NCBI GenBank assembly: GCA_964409685.1
Contig: CAYPEJ010000001.1
Span: 62,001 to 126,000, forward strand
Length of the DNA stretch: 64,000 nucleotides
Source: Clostridium_AI sp964409685
GTDB taxonomy: Bacteria; Bacillota; Clostridia; Lachnospirales; Lachnospiraceae
Direction: 5' to 3'
The first letter of the stretch is position 1; every line of letters starts with the position of its first letter. Made by a program: the position numbers and the translations under genes. The notes under the pieces were generated by a model. It had not been told where the DNA came from, made no database searches, and saw only the letters and a list, made by a program, of their open reading frames with translations. Below are positions 46,201 through 56,700 of the stretch, in pieces.

Positions 46201-47733
46201 AGTGCGGCTGGAATTGCTTCATTTATTAAGACTGTTTTAGCAGTTTCAAAAGGGGTTATTCCGGCAAACCCAGGAGTGACCACATTAAATCATTTCATAC
46301 CGTGGAGTTCTATGAACTTCAAAGTACCAACAGAAACGGTATCGTGGAATCAAGAAAAAAGAACGGCTGCAATTAGTGCATTTGGACTTAGTGGCACGAA
46401 TGTACATATGATTGTAGAACAAGTAGAGACACATAGAAAACATGAGATTTCCAGTAAGATTCCACAGATATTAACGTTATCTGCGAGAAAGAAAGAGCTG
46501 CTTAAAAAGGATATGGAACATTGTATTCATCTTTTGGAGACAAGTTCAAGTTCCTTATCTTCTATTTTGTATAGCTATAATCGGTGTATGGCAAATGAAA
46601 AATATAGGATTGCCATTGTCGCAAAAAGTAGGAGAGAATATATTGAACAATTGAAAGAAAAAAGGGAACAGGATATTATAGGAAATACAAGAAAAGAAGA
46701 TGTACAAAAATTTATTATGCTTTGTGGTGGTATACAGAAAATAGATAAGAGCATATTAAAAGAATTGTACGAGAACAATGATATTATCAAAACTGCAATT
46801 GAAGAATGTGATCAAGTTCTTAAGAAAAGAATAAAAGAAGAACTGTTGCCATATTTTCATGGAGCAGATCCAAAGACGAAGATTCAAGAAATGTATATTA
46901 AAATGGCAATAGAGTATGGAATCTATAAGTCTGTTTTATTCTTCGGGTTAAAACCAAGTGCAGTGGTTGGACATGGGGCTGGTGAATGGATTGGTGCAGT
47001 AATAGCCGGAATAATGTCACTTGAGCAAGCATTTTTCTTTGCTACTTGCTTGGAACAAGTGAAGCAAAAGTATGCACAAAAAAGAAAAGCTGCGATACTG
47101 TTCATAGAAGAGAAGAAGTTTGATGCACTGTGCCAAAAAGAAAAACGAATGGATATGTGCATTTACGCAATTAACACAAAAGAAAATATTGTGGTAGGGT
47201 ATGAAGACGAGCAAGCATTTTCTAAATTTGTTAAAGCAAATACAATACCTTGCATGAGAGTGCCAGATTATGAAGTGCCATGGATTACAGATAAAAAGAT
47301 AGCGATTACAGAATTTCATAATATGGTGAAGGAAGAGAATGTATCTAACAGTACAATACCATATTTAAGTACAGCAGGTGGAGTTTTTGAATGTGAAACA
47401 GATAACAACCATATATTTTTTGCAAAGCAGTTAGAGTGTGTAGCTCAGATTGCAACGACGCTTCAAGAAACAGAAAAATTGGAATGTAAATCTTATCTGG
47501 AATGTAATACACGACCATATTTATCGGCGTTAGCGGAACAAGTACTACGAGAAGAAAAAGTGATTTTACCGATTATTCGAAGAAAAGGACAGGAGGAGTT
47601 GCAAATACGAGATACAATGGCAAAATTGTATGAAATGGGCGTGGATATTAAGTTTACATTAGAAAAAGTACAGGAAGATTGGTTCGTAAAATTGCCAAGA
47701 CGGGAGTCTGAGCAAAGTGTATATTGGTTTTAG
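43246..47733 (+). CDS. Hybrid PKS subunit 1: FAAL-ACP-KS-AT(inactive)
   Basis: 1495 residues. A fatty acyl-AMP ligase (1-560; SSGSTGEPKG at 164-173, GYGLAEATVSVTS, SGRKKDIIFVNG) activates a fatty acid. The ACP has its phosphopantetheine Ser at 592 (YGMNSMKA). The ketosynthase (about 658-1090) is complete: Cys811 in DTACSSS, His946 in ETHGTGT, His983 in NIGHTES. The AT-like domain (about 1150-1480) has GHGAGEW, with Gly1244 in place of the nucleophilic Ser, and lacks the HAFH motif, so it cannot load malonate. The start of the layout matches MycA/ItuA of mycosubtilin and iturin, but this subunit ends after the AT. It is 18 bases upstream of subunit 2. Confidence 0.9.
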   Translation: MYNNLIDVITSKKEVDSKGIYFIENEVEEEYLSYRELYTLSWQLKEQLREHGIMPGTEIILQYEENRSFLIAFWACILGRMIPVPQAVQKGKESIEHVLKVYHQLKNPLIITNQSRMEEILQYAKGQKIGPIHFFVHTKLFKDREIEDYPITCDPKDIAFLQFSSGSTGEPKGIQVSHLNLIENFNGMVKSSEIQPTDSILSWMPLYHNLGLIVSHMLGIVCELDSYLMKTELFVYHPYLWMEKISEHRVTLSCSPNFGYRYYLRSIMNRDCSKLDLSCLRIILNGAEPISIKACNTFLEMMKPYGLREDVFQTGYGLAEATVSVTSTYVGRFLEKVVISAENQKVGEPVQFLTSEPDNTYALELVKVGRPHYNIQIRTVDEEGRQLADDFFGEIQVKGPIVSCGYYEGLNQDHKMEIQDGWLSTGDIGFLHKGQLVISGRKKDIIFVNGKNYFCHDLESVIREEYPNCECAICGIYQKELEQDQIVLFLVKGTQTFVEIRKFGESLRRRIMKRTGLKVDKIVLVSEIPKSSSGKIQRFQLKEYIEKGLYYNLNQQYTRTQIIDMIQEQIEKVLGFTMEDFDESIVEYGMNSMKAASFHKYLTQSFERDLPVSIAYDYPSVNVIANYLLAQEEDVSRKEDKKKASTVQEIAVIGMSCEFPGGVDDVETFWTKLLEGFDAIGDIPEERKELDGYCKRTGLNLKGGFLRDIDQFDAGLFGITPKEAKYLDPQQRLLLKHSYLAMQDACLDTKSLRGSRTGVYVGISNNDYKEIMPKDEMIPYMLSGNINSMAAGRISYTFDFQGPSMVIDTACSSSLVAIHQAILSLRSGESDMALAGGVNCILSPFGYVGLREMNALSPTGRCHTFDDKADGYVRSEGCGVVLLKRLEDAVKDGDHVYAVVKGSAVNSDGWSSGLTAPNGTAQVKVMQLALEDAGVNPSDISFIETHGTGTKLGDPQEINALNRVYGGRKDEIVLGAVKTNIGHTESAAGIASFIKTVLAVSKGVIPANPGVTTLNHFIPWSSMNFKVPTETVSWNQEKRTAAISAFGLSGTNVHMIVEQVETHRKHEISSKIPQILTLSARKKELLKKDMEHCIHLLETSSSSLSSILYSYNRCMANEKYRIAIVAKSRREYIEQLKEKREQDIIGNTRKEDVQKFIMLCGGIQKIDKSILKELYENNDIIKTAIEECDQVLKKRIKEELLPYFHGADPKTKIQEMYIKMAIEYGIYKSVLFFGLKPSAVVGHGAGEWIGAVIAGIMSLEQAFFFATCLEQVKQKYAQKRKAAILFIEEKKFDALCQKEKRMDMCIYAINTKENIVVGYEDEQAFSKFVKANTIPCMRVPDYEVPWITDKKIAITEFHNMVKEENVSNSTIPYLSTAGGVFECETDNNHIFFAKQLECVAQIATTLQETEKLECKSYLECNTRPYLSALAEQVLREEKVILPIIRRKGQEELQIRDTMAKLYEMGVDIKFTLEKVQEDWFVKLPRRESEQSVYWF

Positions 47734-47751
47734 TGAAGGTGGAGGAGAACA

Positions 47752-50700
47752 ATGCAAAGAATAGTAGACGAAATTAAGAGAATAATTCAGGATGTTTCGG
47801 GAATCAGTGCAGAGGATATAGAATCTGATTGTAACCTATTTTCTTTCGGGTTGGATTCTCTTATGCTAGTTCAGATAAAGAAAAAGGTTGATCGTAAATT
47901 TCAACTAGAACTTCCATTGGGAAGAATTATGAGTGATTTAGATACAATTGAAAAGATCGCACATTTTATCAATGGTGATGTTGAGCAAAATCAGTCAGAA
48001 ATATTAGAAGAGCCAGTGGAAGCATTTCACTCACTAGAAGCAGTAGAAGTGCAGGACCACATAGACGAGAAAGTTTTATCAGGAGAAGATACAGCGAAGG
48101 AAAAAGAGAACGTACAAAATTTACAGAAGAAAAAGGAGAAAGTACTTTCCTCTAATAATACCAAGACTGATGTTGAGATAGGTAAAATTCAAGAAATCTT
48201 AGAAATGCAGATGCGGGTAATGGCAGAATCAATGCAGAATCTGGCTATGAAGCAATTGGAGGTGGTTGCTCCAAAGCAAAAAGAAAAAGAAAAAAAAGAA
48301 AAAAAAGAAGAAAAAGAAAATGTGCCACAGATTAATTTTCGTGCAGTTAAATTTGAGCGAGATATTTTCACAGAAGAACAAAAGCATTTTATTCAATCAT
48401 TTATAAAACGTTATAACCAGAAAACAAGAAGTAGTAAAGAGTATGCAAAAGCAAATCGAAAACAATTCTGTGATTGGATTACAACCTTGAATTTTCGAAT
48501 GGATTTTAAAGAACTAATTTATCCAATTGTTTCATCCCGTTCTCAAGGTGCAAAGTTTTGGGATTTGGATGGAAATCAATATTTAGATATGGCAATTGGG
48601 TATGGAGTACACTATTTTGGACATCGTCCACAGTTTATCGTAGATGCTTTGCAGGAACAAATGGCAGAGGGATATGAGACAGGACCGCAGACGGATTTGG
48701 GTGGCGAAGTAGCAAAATTAATCTGTGAAATAACAGGTTCAGAACGTGTTGCATTTGCTAACACAGGTTCGGAGGCAGTTATGGCCGCACTGCGTATTGC
48801 CAGAACGGTTACAAAAAAATCAAAGATTGTTATGTTTCGAGGGGCTTACCATGGTAATTTTGATTGTGTACTTGCAGACTCGGATGAAGGGGTTACTTTT
48901 CCAACATCTCCTGGGACAATGGCTGGAATGGTGGAAGATGTCATCGTATTAGAGTATGGAAAAGAAACTGCTTTACAAGAAATTGAGACAAGAGCAGATG
49001 AAATTGCTGCCGTAATAGTAGAGCCAGTACAAAGTAGAAATCCAAGTTTGCAACCAAAAGAATTTTTACATAGCTTAAGAAAGCTTACGGAAAAAAGAAA
49101 TATCGCATATATTTTTGATGAAATGATTACAGGATTCCGAATTTGCCCTGGCGGCTGTCAAGAATACTTTGGTATACAAGCGGATATGGTTACCTATGGA
49201 AAAATTATTGGCGGTGGAATGCCAATAGGGGTTGTAGCAGGAAAGGCAACTTATCTTGATGCAGTTGACGGAGGATATTGGAATTATGGGGATGCATCGT
49301 ATCCAGAACATGAAATGACGTACTTTGCGGGAACATTTTGTAAGCATCCATTGAGTTTGGCTGCATCACGTGCAGTTTTACGCTTTATTGCACAGGATAA
49401 AGGTGAAGTACAAAAGAAGGTAAATGCACTTACCGCTGAATTTGTAAAACAGGTAAATGCCTATTTTTTAGAAGATTCCGTTCCGTTGAAGGTAAGTTAC
49501 TTTGGTTCTGAATTTCGATTCGAGTCATTTGGAAAATATGATCTTTCAAGATTGCCAGCAGAGATCGAACTATTTTTCTATTTGCTTATGGAAAAAGGGA
49601 TTTATATATGGGAAAAACGAACTTGTTTCTTTTCGGCAGCACATACTTATGAAGATGCAAGATTCTTTTTGGATGCAATTAAGAGTACAGTGGCAGAAAT
49701 GAGGAATGGTGGTTTTATTTTTTCGGTAGAACGAAGTACGGACGAAAAAAAAAACGATATAGCCAAGAAAATGAAACAAGATTTTACGGTTTGTAATCCA
49801 ACAAAAGCACAAGAACGTTATTTTCTACTAAGTCAGATGGAACACTCCGAATCTGGGGCACACTTACCTTCTGCAGTTGTAATAACAGGTCAGTTTTCTA
49901 CAGATAAGGTTCAAACTATATTTCAACAAATCATACAAGAGCAACAGCTATTGCGTTGCTGTTATGGAGAAAAAGATGGTGAATTAGTACTCAAAATATA
50001 TGATATGGTTGAAGGAAATGTGGAATTTGTAGAGGGGAATGGAAAGAGTATAGAAGAACACATACAGGAATTTCTTCAACCATTCCATTTATTTCAGCCA
50101 CCACTCATGCATATTCGTGTTGTAAAACTGGAGGAACAGAAACACCTGCTTCTCTTTGATATTCATCATAGTATTGCAGATGGGTATGCCTGTACACTGA
50201 TAATCAAACGCTTTATGAATCTGTATGTAGGAAATAAAGAATGGGGAGAAGTATTGCCTTTTGAGCAATTCATAAAAAAACAAGAACTATATAAAGCGAC
50301 TGATTCATATAGGGAAGATGTGGAATATTGGAAAGAACATTTAGGAGAAGATGACTTAAACGTGACATTTCCTATGGATTTTATTCGTCCAGATAACAAT
50401 GATACTTCTGGTGCTACTTTGGCAGATATATTAGAACATGAACTACTCGTTAAATTAAAACAAGTAGCAAAAGAGAAAAAATGTTCTTTGTATCACTTAC
50501 TTTATGGTGCATTTTCTATATTAATTTATAAAATGTCAGCAAAAGAAACCTTTGTAGTAGGAATACCAGTTGAATTACGAGAGGATGGGCTTTACAATAC
50601 TGTGGGGAATTTTACTAACATCATGGTTTTAAAGAGCCAAATAAAAGAGGAGTGGAGTTTGCCTAACTACCTACAAAAAGTACGATATCGCTTAGGAGAA

Positions 50701-53700
50701 AATATGATGCATGCAAAAGTTCCTTTCGCAGATTTAGTTGCATTGACAGCAACAAATTTAAGACGGAACCAAAATCCAATGTTTGATATGATGTTCATTT
50801 ATGAAAATGGAGAGGAAAGAGTGAATCGGATTGCGGATATCGTATGTGAAGCATATGAGATTCCAAATACACAATCATTTTTTGATTTGAGTTTTGAACT
50901 TATAGAAGAGTATGAGAGGTTGTCCATACATATTACTTATAAAACAGCACTATATAAGCAAGAAACAATCAAGCAAATACTTATGTATTATAAACAATTA
51001 TTGCAAGAGATTATCCTTTTCCCAGAGGAAACGATATCGTATTTCCTGTCTTCCTATCAAGATGAGTTCATAAAAAAACAGCAACAGAGCAGAAGAATAG
51101 AAGAACAGATTCAAAAGAACACGTACCAAATGGAAACAAAAGCTTTTGCAACTAATGGAAATACAAAAGGAAATACAGAATTAGAGGAAGAACTATTATC
51201 TTATTGGAAAACGTGTTTGCATACGGAACAAGTAGGAATTTATGAAAACTTTTTCGATATGGGAGGGCGTTCTATTGATGCGTTAAATCTCATTGATATG
51301 TTAAAGCATAAATACAGAGTTACGATTATGGATTTGTTTCGATATCCTACAATTGCACAATTAGCAAAGAAATTAAGCAATGAGCAAGATGAGTTAGAAA
51401 ATGATTCACTCCAAAAACAATTCATAGAAAAAAAAGAGAGAATCGAGAATAAGCAGAAAAGTATGGAGGCAGAGGATCAAGAGACAGGTTTACAAATGCC
51501 CATTGCCATTATTGGTATGGCAGGAAAGTTTCCTAAGAGCAAGAATGTCACAGAGTTTTGGAAGAACCTAGTAGAAGGAAAGGAATGTATCCATTTTTTT
51601 GAGAAAGAGGAGCTTTTGCAGGAAGGAATCAGTGAAGAAGAATTAGAAAATCCACAATATGTTATGGCAAAAGGAATACTAGAGGATGCAGAATGTTTTG
51701 ATGCAGCTTTTTTTGAATATTCGCCCAAAGAAGCTGAAAAAATGGATCCTCAAATTCGCATTTTTCATGAATGTGCATGGAATGCATTAGAAGATGCAGG
51801 GTATACACCGGATTCTATTACAGCAGGCTTTCAACAACCACAAAAAATTGGAGTTTTTGCAGGAAGTGCATCCAATTATACGTGGATGAGTCATATTTAT
51901 GAGCCAACTTCAGATGTACAGGAACGGATGGAGCGAATTTCTCTCAATGATAAAGATTACATGGCAACTAGAGTTTCTTATAAAATGAATTTGACAGGTC
52001 CCAGTTATGGGGTACAAACAGCGTGTTCTAGTTCTTTGACATCGATTCACTTGGCGTGTCGTTCCTTACAATTAGGTGAATGTGAGATGGCATTAGCAGG
52101 TGGTGTTTCCATTATGTTACCTCAAAAAACAGGATATCAATATAAAGATGGATTGATGTTATCTCAGGATGGGCATTGTCGGGTATTTGATGAGAAAGCA
52201 ACAGGAACTGTATTTAGCGACGGTGTTGGAATCATTGTATTAAAACCTCTAAAACAGGCAATTAAGGATAAGGATAATATCTATGCTGTAATTAGAGGAA
52301 CGGCTGTAAATAATGATGGAAACCAAAAAGCGGGTTATACAGCACCTAGTGTGGAAGGACAAGCTGAAGTAATTATGGATGCCATACATCAAGCGAATAT
52401 CCAAGCGTCTTCTGTTACTTTTGTAGAGGCACATGGCACAGGTACTGTTTTAGGAGATCCAATTGAAGTGGAAGGATTAAAGGAAGTGTATCCGACGTTA
52501 GCTACGCCATATTGTGCATTAGGTTCGCTGAAATCCAATTTTGGGCATTTGGATGCAGCAGCAGGAGTTGCAGGTGTAATGAAAGTTGCACTGGCTCTAA
52601 AACATGGGGTAATACCAGCTAATATAAATTGTGATACTCCAAATCCAAATTTACAGCTAGAAGAGAGCCCGTTTTTTATCCCAACCAAGACAATACCATG
52701 GGAGAAAAAAAAGAATGAGCCAAGACGTGCTGGAGTAACGTCCCTTGGATTTGGCGGGACTAATGCACATGTGGTATTGGAAGAGTTTGAGTTAAATATA
52801 GCACAAGAAGAAGTAACAATGCCTCAACAACAGCCTCAACAAAAGAAACTGTTCTTATTTTCAGCGAGAACAAAAGTAGCATTAGAGCAAATGAAACAAC
52901 AGTATATTCAATATTTAGGGGAAAATCCAGATGTTCATATGGATTCTATGGCATATACTTTACAAGTAGGGCGAAAGGCATTTCCGTATCGACAAATGGT
53001 TTTGGCATCTAACTGTGAAGAATTGTTAGCTGGTTTAACAGGAGCAAAGAAGGCAATACCAACAAGATTTCATATGGTTGAAAAAGACAAGGCACAAGTC
53101 GTGTTTCTATTTACTGGGCAAGGTTCTCAATATCTTAATATGGCAAGAGATTTATATGAGAAAGAAAAAGGATTTGCAAAGTACATGGATCAATGTTTTA
53201 AAATTGTAGCCCCTAGATATGATGGTGATGTAGATTATCAAAAAATTGTATTTCCAGCATGTGAAGGAGAAGAAAATGCGAAACTTCTTCGTGAAACGGG
53301 AAATGCACAAGTTATTCTTTTTATATTAGAGTATTCGATGGCTCGTTATTTGATGGAATTGGGAATAATACCAGATGCCTTAATAGGACATAGCTTAGGA
53401 GAATATGTAGCGGCTTGCATAGCAGGTGTTTTTTCCCTAGAGGATGGACTCCGACTAGTACTGCATCGGGCAAATTTGATGCAATCTGTGGAATGTGGTG
53501 GAATGGATGCTTTGTGTTCTTCCGAAGAAGAAGTACTGAAATTGATAGAGGAGAGCAAAGTGCAATTATCAATTGCAACGAAGAATGGACCAGAAAATTG
53601 TGTAGTATCAGGAACTTTTGAGGAATTGCAACGGTTTGAGAGGTTTTTAGACGAGAAAAAAATAGATTATAGGAGATTAGAGACTTCTCACGCCTTTCAT

Positions 53701-56700
53701 TCTGAAATGATGGATTCTATTTTGGAATCTTTTCAAGCATTGCTTTGTACCATAACAATGTCATCACCACAGATACCTTATATTTCTAATCTTACAGGGG
53801 ATTGGGTTACTAATGAAGTACAAACACCAGAATATTGGTGCAAGCATCTTAGAAATACAGTGCGATTTTATGAAGGCATTCAGACAATATTAAAGAAAAA
53901 AAGCATTTTCATTGAGGTAGGGCCTGGTAAGGTATTAAGTTCGTTGGTAAGAAATTCTGGGCAGACAAAACATATAAAAGCAATTTATAATATGATTCGC
54001 CATCCAAGAGAAAACATCGATGATGTAGAATATTTTCTACAAAGAATTGGTGAGATATGGTGTAGTGGAATTTATATTGATTTTCGCGTTTTATATGGGG
54101 AAAGACAAGTCCAAAAATTGCACTTACCAGGGTATCTGTTTCAGGGACAAAGTTATAAAATTCAGGAAATGGAACGGACAAAGAAAAAAGAACGTCCAAT
54201 GTCGGAGTGGTTGTATCGACCATGTTGGAAAGTTCGAAAACGTAGTATAAAAGAATATAACCCAAATACACTGTTTGTTCTATTTGGGGTGCAAAATACA
54301 TTACTTGAATTGATTCAAAAAAAACTAATAGGGAATGGAAACCAAGTGGTTGTTATTACAGAGTTGGAAAACCTAGAGGGCTTATTAAAAGCAAATGTGG
54401 CAGATAAAAACAGGTTAATCTCTGTAATAAATTTAGTTCCGTATTTTTCTCCAACAATAGAAACTTGTTTTTGGGATCTGATGAAACAAATACAAAGCTT
54501 TGGAATGATACCAAATATTCATTACTATGTCATAACAAAAGAGCAAAGAGAGATGAATGAGTTGGTATATAGCTTAGTAAATGGAGTTTGTGCAGTTGCT
54601 AGTAAGGAATACGAGAACTTAAATTGCACAGAAATTGTTATAAGCCAAGGCGAGTCGGACGAGCAATTGGCAGATAAAATCTATATGGAGTGTAAAACCG
54701 AACAAACGGGTTCTTATATCAAGTATGAAAACGGATTGCGTTTAGAGTTGGATGAAGAACCATTTGCGTATGAAATGAACCAAATTAGTAGGATAAATCA
54801 AAATGGTGCGTATGTGATTACTGGAGGATTAGGAGATATTGGAAGATACTTAGCGGATTATCTTACGAATCAATATAATGCCAAAGTTTTACTTCTTTCC
54901 AGAGATTCGTTACCAAAGGAAGAAACATGGGAATCGTTATGTAAGGAAAATGCAAATGCTTATGTCGTGCAGAAAATCAAATCCATTTTAAAATGGAGAA
55001 AAGAACAAGTGCATATAGAAATAAAATATTGTGATATTTGCAATGTAGAAGAAGTGGAACATGCAATTGCAAAATTTGAACAGGAGAATGGAACTATTCA
55101 AGGTGTATTCCATATAGCAGGAATAAAAGGTGACGGACTTATTCGTTTCAAAACAAGAGAGAACGCAATGGAAGTATTAAAACCAAAGGTACAAGGAACA
55201 CAAGTTATGGAACAAGTTTTCTCTAATCGAAATCTTGATTTTATGGTTCTATTCTCGTCGTTAGCTACCAGAACAGAAGATGCAGGGCAGGCAGATTATG
55301 TTGCTGCCAATCGCTATTTGGATGCATATGCTACATGGGCAACTCAACAGTATCCAAACAGGAAAACAATATCCATCTGCTGGGATAATTGGAAGAACAT
55401 AGGGATGGCACATCGTGCAGGACTTGAAAAACCTAGCCAAAAAGTTTTTTTTGAATCTGCCTTACTTCCAAGTCAAGGAATAAAGATTCTTGAATGTGCT
55501 TTATCATCTGAGGAAACACAGGTTATTGTTTCAGTACTCTCATTACGAAAAAGAAAGCAAGATGTGTCGAAAGACAATTGCGAACAGCTCATAAAAGATG
55601 TGCTACAAGAGGATAGAAAATATGAACGTCCGGAATTATCCACTGAATATGTAGAGTCTTATACGGACATTCAGAGGCATATTGCTTCGGTATGGGAAAC
55701 TGCATTTTCATTAAAAACAGTAGGAATACAAGATGATTTTTTTGAACTAGGTGGAGATTCGCTGTATGCAATTGGAATTGTAAATGAACTGAAAAAATAT
55801 TACCAGATAGATATGACAGATATTTATGAGCATCCAACTATTGAACAGTTGGCAAGGAAGTTAGAGTCATGTTCGTTTGATTTAGTACAACAAATTAAGT
55901 GTGCGAAGGAAACTTTGAGAGCATTAGAAGATAGAGTGACAAGGGAAAAGGAATTGCGTGGTGAGAAAGAACGTTATTATGCATTATGCCAAGATTACAA
56001 AAGCCTGGAACTTACCTCTACAAAGGATTGGGAGCAAATATTATTGTTAGGAGGAACAGGATATCTTGGAATCTACTTACTAAAAGAAATTGTTATACAG
56101 ACAAACGCAAAGGTAGTGCTTATTGTTCGACCCGATGAAAAGGTGGATGGCAAAACACGTATTTATGAAAAATTCTGTTCTTACTTTGGAGAAGAAATGT
56201 ATCAACGATATCAAGATAGATGGTTGGTGCTGGATGGAGATATTTCAAAGAAAAAGTTTGGGTTGGATGATACGAAATATGGTGAACTGGCAGAAAGTGT
56301 AGAATGTATTGTAAATGCAAGTGGAAAGGTTGATCATTATGGAGAATATGAGGCATTTTATAAAGCAAATGTAGAGGTTGTGAAGCATCTTATTGCATTT
56401 GCTAAGGTGGGCTGTGAAAAAGAGATTCACCATATGTCAACAAAGGGAGTTGGGACTGGAAAGATAGCAGGAAGAAAGTCCATTCTATTTACCGAGTTTG
56501 AAATGGATTTTGGGCAAGAGTTTTCAAACTATTATGTAGATACGAAACATCAGGCAGAGAAACTTTTAGGAGAATTGCAAAAGGAAGGGCATAATGTAAA
56601 TCTATACCGTATTGGAGACATTGTATATGATTCTACAAATGGTCATTTTCAAGAAAATATTGAGAAAAACGCTGTTTATTTACTGATGCAGTCTATCTTG

